A stretch of DNA of 64,000 bases from Fenollaria sporofastidiosus. GTDB lineage: Bacteria; Bacillota; Clostridia; Tissierellales; Peptoniphilaceae. Each line of letters starts with the position of its first letter. Position 1 is the first letter of the stretch. The translations under genes were made by a program, and so were the position numbers. The notes under the pieces are model-generated. The model did not search any database and was not told the origin of the DNA. It saw only the letters and a program-made list of their open reading frames with translations. Positions 60,304 through 64,000 of this stretch are shown piece after piece. Location of the stretch: assembly GCF_943169635.2 (NCBI RefSeq), contig NZ_OW968186.1:1426001-1490000 (forward strand). Reading direction: 5' to 3'.

Positions 60304-62404
60304 TCTTAATCTCTTCTTCTTTTTTAATCACTGAAGTCTTTACTTCATCTAAAGCGGCTTTCTTATCATTGATCTCTTCCATAAGCTTACTTAACATATG
60401 TTTACGCGAAATAAATGATGACTTAACTTGACTACCACCCACTATAGAACCAGATGGATTTATGATTTGTCCATCCAAACTTACATATCTATATTGCTTA
60501 TAAGTCTTCGATATTCTGAGTGCTGCATCAAAAGTCTTTGTAACGACCGTTCTTTGAAGCAGACTCTTAAATAAATTCTCATACTTCTTATCAAAGGTAA
60601 TTAGTTCACTCGCAAAGTCTATAGCATCTTTATCATTGATGCCAAAGTTTTCACTCGCATAGCTTTTATATCTGTTAAGTGGATAGAAAGTTGCTCTACC
60701 ATAGTTATTCTTCTTCAAAAAGTCGATGTATTCTTTAGCATCGTCATCTTTATCTATGACTATAGCTTGTAAGTTTGATTGAAGTGCTGACTCTATAGCA
60801 AGCGAATACTTTTCTTCGCAGTTAAATATATCAACTAATAAACTTGAGTCAGACTTGAAGAAGTTTTTCTTTGCAGCCTTAGAAATCTCTCTAACACTTC
60901 TGTAATAACCATCTAGGTTCTCTTCTAGGTTCTTATGCATCTCATAACTCTTTTGCAATACTTTAAGGTCATTTTCCAAAGCAAAGTATGAGTCTTTAGA
61001 CCTAGTTAAGTCATCTGATCTTGAAGCGATATCGTTCTTTGCTTTTTCATACAATTTGTCCTTCTCTACAAAAGAATTGTTTAAGTCATCCAAGCCTTCA
61101 CTAGCTTTCTTAAACTCATCATTTTGCTTCTTTAAGTCATTTTCCTTTTCTAGAATTTTCTTCTCAAGTTCTTTAGCTTTTTCCCTCTCTGTAGTCTTAT
61201 TGCTCTCATAATTTGCAATTCCTAACTTAGTAGCCTCTAGCTCTCTATCAAGTTCAAGCCCCTTGTTCATAGCTTCATCATAACTTGTCTTATCATAGGA
61301 TGCTTTTTCGCTCTTAAGCGCTTCTAAGTCTTTCGCTATATTTAAAAGATTCTCTTCGCTAGATTTTTTAACTTGCGATAAAGTTTTTATCTTCTCTTCT
61401 GATTCTAATAATTTATTGGCGTGTTCTTTCTCTTTTAGTTTATTGTCAAGTATCTTGTCTTCGATAGAGTTTAACTTTTCTTTATTGATCTCAAGCTTTT
61501 GTCTATTGATATCAAATTCTCTAAGGTCTTTATTTCTTTGCTCTTTAATCTCATCAATAAGCGCTTCGTACCTCTTAAGCTCACTTTGTAATGGCGCAGA
61601 GCTCTCTTCAACCTCTTTATTTTTAATCTCGCTTAGCTTTAATTCATCAACTAGTCTGTCTTTGTCGGCAGTAAATTTAAGTAGGTTCTTCTCAATCTTT
61701 TCATAAGCACTGTATGAAATAGATACATCTACCTTTTTGTACTCTTCCATAAGGCCCTTAAACTCTCTAGCCTTTTCAGATTCACTCTTCAGTCTTGCTT
61801 CATTTTGCTCTATCTCATAAAGTATGTCTTTTATTCTTAATAGATTTGCCTCAGTCTTATCAAGTTTTCTTAATGACTCTTCCTTTTTGTATCTATACTT
61901 ACTAACACCAGATGCCTCTTCAAATATGGCTCTTCTGTCTTCCGGTTTATTAGATAGTATCTCATCAATCCTACCTTGACCAATGATGGAGTAGCCGTCC
62001 TTACCAACACCTGTATCTAGGAAAAGTTCTCTAACGTCCTTCATCCTAGCTTTTTTGTTATTAATCAAAAATTCGCTCTCACCTGAGCGGTACATACGTC
62101 TTGTTACCTCTACCTCTTGGTACTCAACAGGTAGAGAATTATCATCATTTGAAAATATTATGCTTACTTGAGCGTAGCCAAGTGCTTTTTTCTCTTCAGT
62201 CCCTTGGAAGATAACGTCACTTGACTTGTTTGCTCTAAGTGATTTATTGCTTTGCTCTCCTAGAACCCATCTAACAGCATCAGATATGTTGCTCTTGCCG
62301 CTACCATTAGGTCCAACAACAGTTGTAACTCCAGGGGTAAAGACTATTTCAGTTTTATTTGCAAAGGATTTAAAACCCTTCAATATTAATTTATTTAAAC
62401 GCAA
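60275..62404 (-). CDS. smc: Chromosome partition protein SMC, N-terminal part
   Basis: 709 residues: Walker A GPNGSGKSNISDAVRWVLG near residue 33, GVGKDGYSIIGQGRIDEIL, a long coiled coil (about 170-500), and the hinge (SALQSNLQAIVIDKDDDAKE, GRATFYPLNR, VSLDGQIINPSGSIVGGS). The frame stops in the second coiled coil at SIYDKQ, which is not a natural SMC end. The start is TTG 62404 with AAAGGG about 8 nt upstream. SMC is essential or near-essential in most Firmicutes, so the break is probably an error in the sequence. Confidence 0.93.
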   Translation of the reverse strand: MRLNKLILKGFKSFANKTEIVFTPGVTTVVGPNGSGKSNISDAVRWVLGEQSNKSLRANKSSDVIFQGTEEKKALGYAQVSIIFSNDDNSLPVEYQEVEVTRRMYRSGESEFLINNKKARMKDVRELFLDTGVGKDGYSIIGQGRIDEILSNKPEDRRAIFEEASGVSKYRYKKEESLRKLDKTEANLLRIKDILYEIEQNEARLKSESEKAREFKGLMEEYKKVDVSISYSAYEKIEKNLLKFTADKDRLVDELKLSEIKNKEVEESSAPLQSELKRYEALIDEIKEQRNKDLREFDINRQKLEINKEKLNSIEDKILDNKLKEKEHANKLLESEEKIKTLSQVKKSSEENLLNIAKDLEALKSEKASYDKTSYDEAMNKGLELDRELEATKLGIANYESNKTTEREKAKELEKKILEKENDLKKQNDEFKKASEGLDDLNNSFVEKDKLYEKAKNDIASRSDDLTRSKDSYFALENDLKVLQKSYEMHKNLEENLDGYYRSVREISKAAKKNFFKSDSSLLVDIFNCEEKYSLAIESALQSNLQAIVIDKDDDAKEYIDFLKKNNYGRATFYPLNRYKSYASENFGINDKDAIDFASELITFDKKYENLFKSLLQRTVVTKTFDAALRISKTYKQYRYVSLDGQIINPSGSIVGGSQVKSSFISRKHMLSKLMEEINDKKAALDEVKTSVIKKEEEIKNEKSIYDKQ

Positions 62405-62425
62405 AATACTTGCCCTTTTTCGTAT

Positions 62426-63469
62426 TTATTCTTTTATAAGATCCTTAAATGAGTAACTTTGCGGGCTTCCATCGTAAAACATTAGCCTATCGTCCTCATC
62501 AAAGATCCCTTTATCTCGTAATTTATTTTATATTTATTTATATTTTCTTTCTATTCGTTTTATTCGAGCCGCTTAAGAAGGAAGCTACTTTTTAGAAGAA
62601 ATTATTGTGAAATCATTAGTAATTTTATTTATTTCAATAAATTCTTCTATGATGTCAAGGTAGATAGCCTCATAAGTTAATGAGCGTATCGCTGGGTGAA
62701 ATGGCCCTGCAACTACGTCCTTACCTAGCTGTATGTTATCAGTCGTTTGCAGACCTATCCTGATTATCTCAATGTTCTTTGCTTCAAATATAGTGACAAT
62801 TCTTTTAAGTGTATGAACCGCCTCATCTACATCTAATGATGTATACGAACCATCTTCAAGTCTGTCAAGTAGTTCAGTATCTTTAATGACAAGTGTCGGA
62901 TATATCCTAACAAAATCAGGCTCCAGAGCTGCTATCGCTTCAGCTGTAGCAATATCCATCTCTTCTGTAGACTTATATAGGCCCGCCATCATTTGAAGGC
63001 CAAGGGTAAATCCTTTGTCCTTAATAATTTTAGCGCTGCGAATGGTGTCAGCCGCCTTATGACCTCTCTTTAGTGCATCTAAAACCTCATCATTCATTGA
63101 CTGTGCACCAAGTTCGATGGTTTTCACTCTATACTTTTCAAGCTCGTCAAGAATTTCTTCATTTATAGCGTCCGGCCTTGTCGATATCCTAATGCTATCT
63201 ATGAGGCCTTTATCGATGTATGTATTCGCAAGCTTTAAGTAGCTAAGCATAAGTGGGTAATCAAGTGCAGTAAAGCTACCTCCATAAAAAGCAAGCTCTA
63301 TATCCTGCTTTCCTTCATATAGCGCCAAATACTTTTCTATATCATTTTTTATATTTTCTTCTTTTTGCGCATCGTAGTCCTTAGCGATCTTCTTTTGATT
63401 GCAGAAGATGCAATCATTTGGGCAGCCTAGATGCGGTATAAAAATTGGTATTATATAGTTTTTTTTCAT
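62426..63469 (-). CDS. Elp3-like radical SAM protein (apparent frameshifts at its 3' end)
   Basis: The intact frame (63469-62585, 294 residues) has the 4Fe-4S motif GCPNDCIFCNQKK, then AFYGGSFTA, IRISTRPDAI, TIELGAQSMND and AGPFHPAIRSL. Family members carry about 50 more residues. Adding one A at each of three runs after the TAG at 62585 gives SSKKVASFLSGSNKTNRKK, then NINKYKINYEIKG, then IFDEDDRLMFYDGS, ending FKDLIKE at 62426, which restores the expected length. I list the restored extent. The reaction is unknown. It overlaps the rnc stop by 4 bp, which is the usual rnc-radical SAM-smc order. Confidence 0.85.
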
Positions 63470-64000
63470 TTTATCAATTTCATCTCAAGTGCAAGCTCTT
63501 TGGATGCCATTTGCTGAGCGGTCTTTTTATTCTTAGCTCTAGCAATGGCTCTATACCCATCAAGCTCTACAGCGTACTCAAAAATCTTATCATTGTCCGG
63601 ACCATATTCTTTTAATAAAGTATATACTAAGTCTAAACCATGTTTTTGTGCATATTCAATCAAGATATTCTTATAATTCCTAAAATCATTATTCGCATCC
63701 AAAACCATGTGTGCATTCTTTAAATATTTATCTAAAATAAATTTTTCAGCTTCATCAATGCCTGAATCTAAGTAAATAGCTGCTATTAGTGCTTCTAAGT
63801 GATCAGCAAGTATAGACGTTTTATCAATATTGAACCTCAAATTTGCCTCCATATAAATGTAGTCTTCTAAGTGAAGCTCTTTAGCAACAATATTTTGGTA
63901 TGAAGCCTTAGCAAACATAGCTATAAGCTTAGATAAAGTACCTTCATCCTTATTAATATACTTAGCAAATAAATATTTTGCCAAGACATAAGATAATACT
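63466..64000 (-). CDS. rnc: Ribonuclease III (5' end outside window)
   Basis: Double-strand-specific endoribonuclease for rRNA and mRNA processing. The frame is open to the right edge (VLSYVLAKYLFAKYINKDEG), so the N-terminus and the first signature are missing. The second catalytic segment ADHLEALIAAIYLDSGIDEA is present. A C-terminal dsRNA-binding domain follows (NYKNILIEYAQKHGLDLVYT ... KKTAQQMASKELALEM). Start codon not in window. Confidence 0.93.
   Translation of the reverse strand, partial: VLSYVLAKYLFAKYINKDEGTLSKLIAMFAKASYQNIVAKELHLEDYIYMEANLRFNIDKTSILADHLEALIAAIYLDSGIDEAEKFILDKYLKNAHMVLDANNDFRNYKNILIEYAQKHGLDLVYTLLKEYGPDNDKIFEYAVELDGYRAIARAKNKKTAQQMASKELALEMKLIK

Overview
The window is AT-rich, with short intergenic gaps, strong Shine-Dalgarno sites and a gene order typical of Firmicutes. 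The gene content (L-serine dehydratase, formate-THF ligase, AzgA-type purine permease, NifS/NifU, RNase J, secreted proteins ending in copper-amine-oxidase-type stalk domains) fits an anaerobic Tissierellales/Peptoniphilaceae-like organism. That family placement is inferred from gene content and style, not from a phylogenetic marker.

Layout. 1-1601 (-): a PfkB-like protein and the start of an SbcD-like metallophosphoesterase. 1721-5215 (+): a degenerate, apparently frameshifted membrane-anchored amidohydrolase-like gene, then sdaAB-sdaAA, followed by tRNA-Leu(CAA). From 5612 to the end everything is on the minus strand, read from high to low coordinates. 5612-13669 is a purine/one-carbon block: secreted stalk protein, purE, purM, purN, purH, purine permease, fhs, yerC. 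13769-15770 is hisS plus a DUF6873-like gene. 15859-28522 holds two very large secreted repeat proteins: a papain-family peptidase with nine 83-residue repeats, and a leucine-rich-repeat protein with twelve 309-bp repeats that read as identical. Their 3' ends share a nearly identical 400-bp block. 29055-29285 is a tRNA Phe-Gly-Cys cluster. 29375-41195 carries nifS-nifU-AI-2E family protein-alaS, ireB-ruvX-DUF1292 and rnj-valS-CPBP protease. 41647-47064 carries rplU-prp-rpmA-obg-yhbY-nadD-yqeK-rsfS-ridA-threonine dehydrogenase. 47133-64000 is the conserved block rnc-(radical SAM)-smc-ftsY-ylxM-ffh-rpsP-khpA-rimM-trmD-rplS, then rbgA-rnhB-yraN-comM-dprA-topA.

How the genes work together. fhs makes the 10-formyl-THF that PurN and PurH use, and sits in the same block with a purine importer. 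Prp trims the N-terminal extension of L27 encoded beside it. NifS delivers sulfur to NifU. Ffh and FtsY form the SRP targeting pathway. Serine dehydratase, the threonine dehydrogenase and RidA point to amino-acid catabolism.

Caution on sequence quality. Several genes that ought to be intact, including essential ones (smc, ftsY), plus the radical SAM gene, the peptidase and the amidohydrolase-like gene, are broken by indels that are mostly missing bases in short homopolymers. Restoring single bases gives coherent proteins. I read most of these breaks as probable consensus errors rather than real pseudogenes. No phage, CRISPR array, insertion sequence or clear novel defence system was seen. The most biologically unusual loci are the two repeat-rich surface proteins and the pseudo-amidohydrolase.
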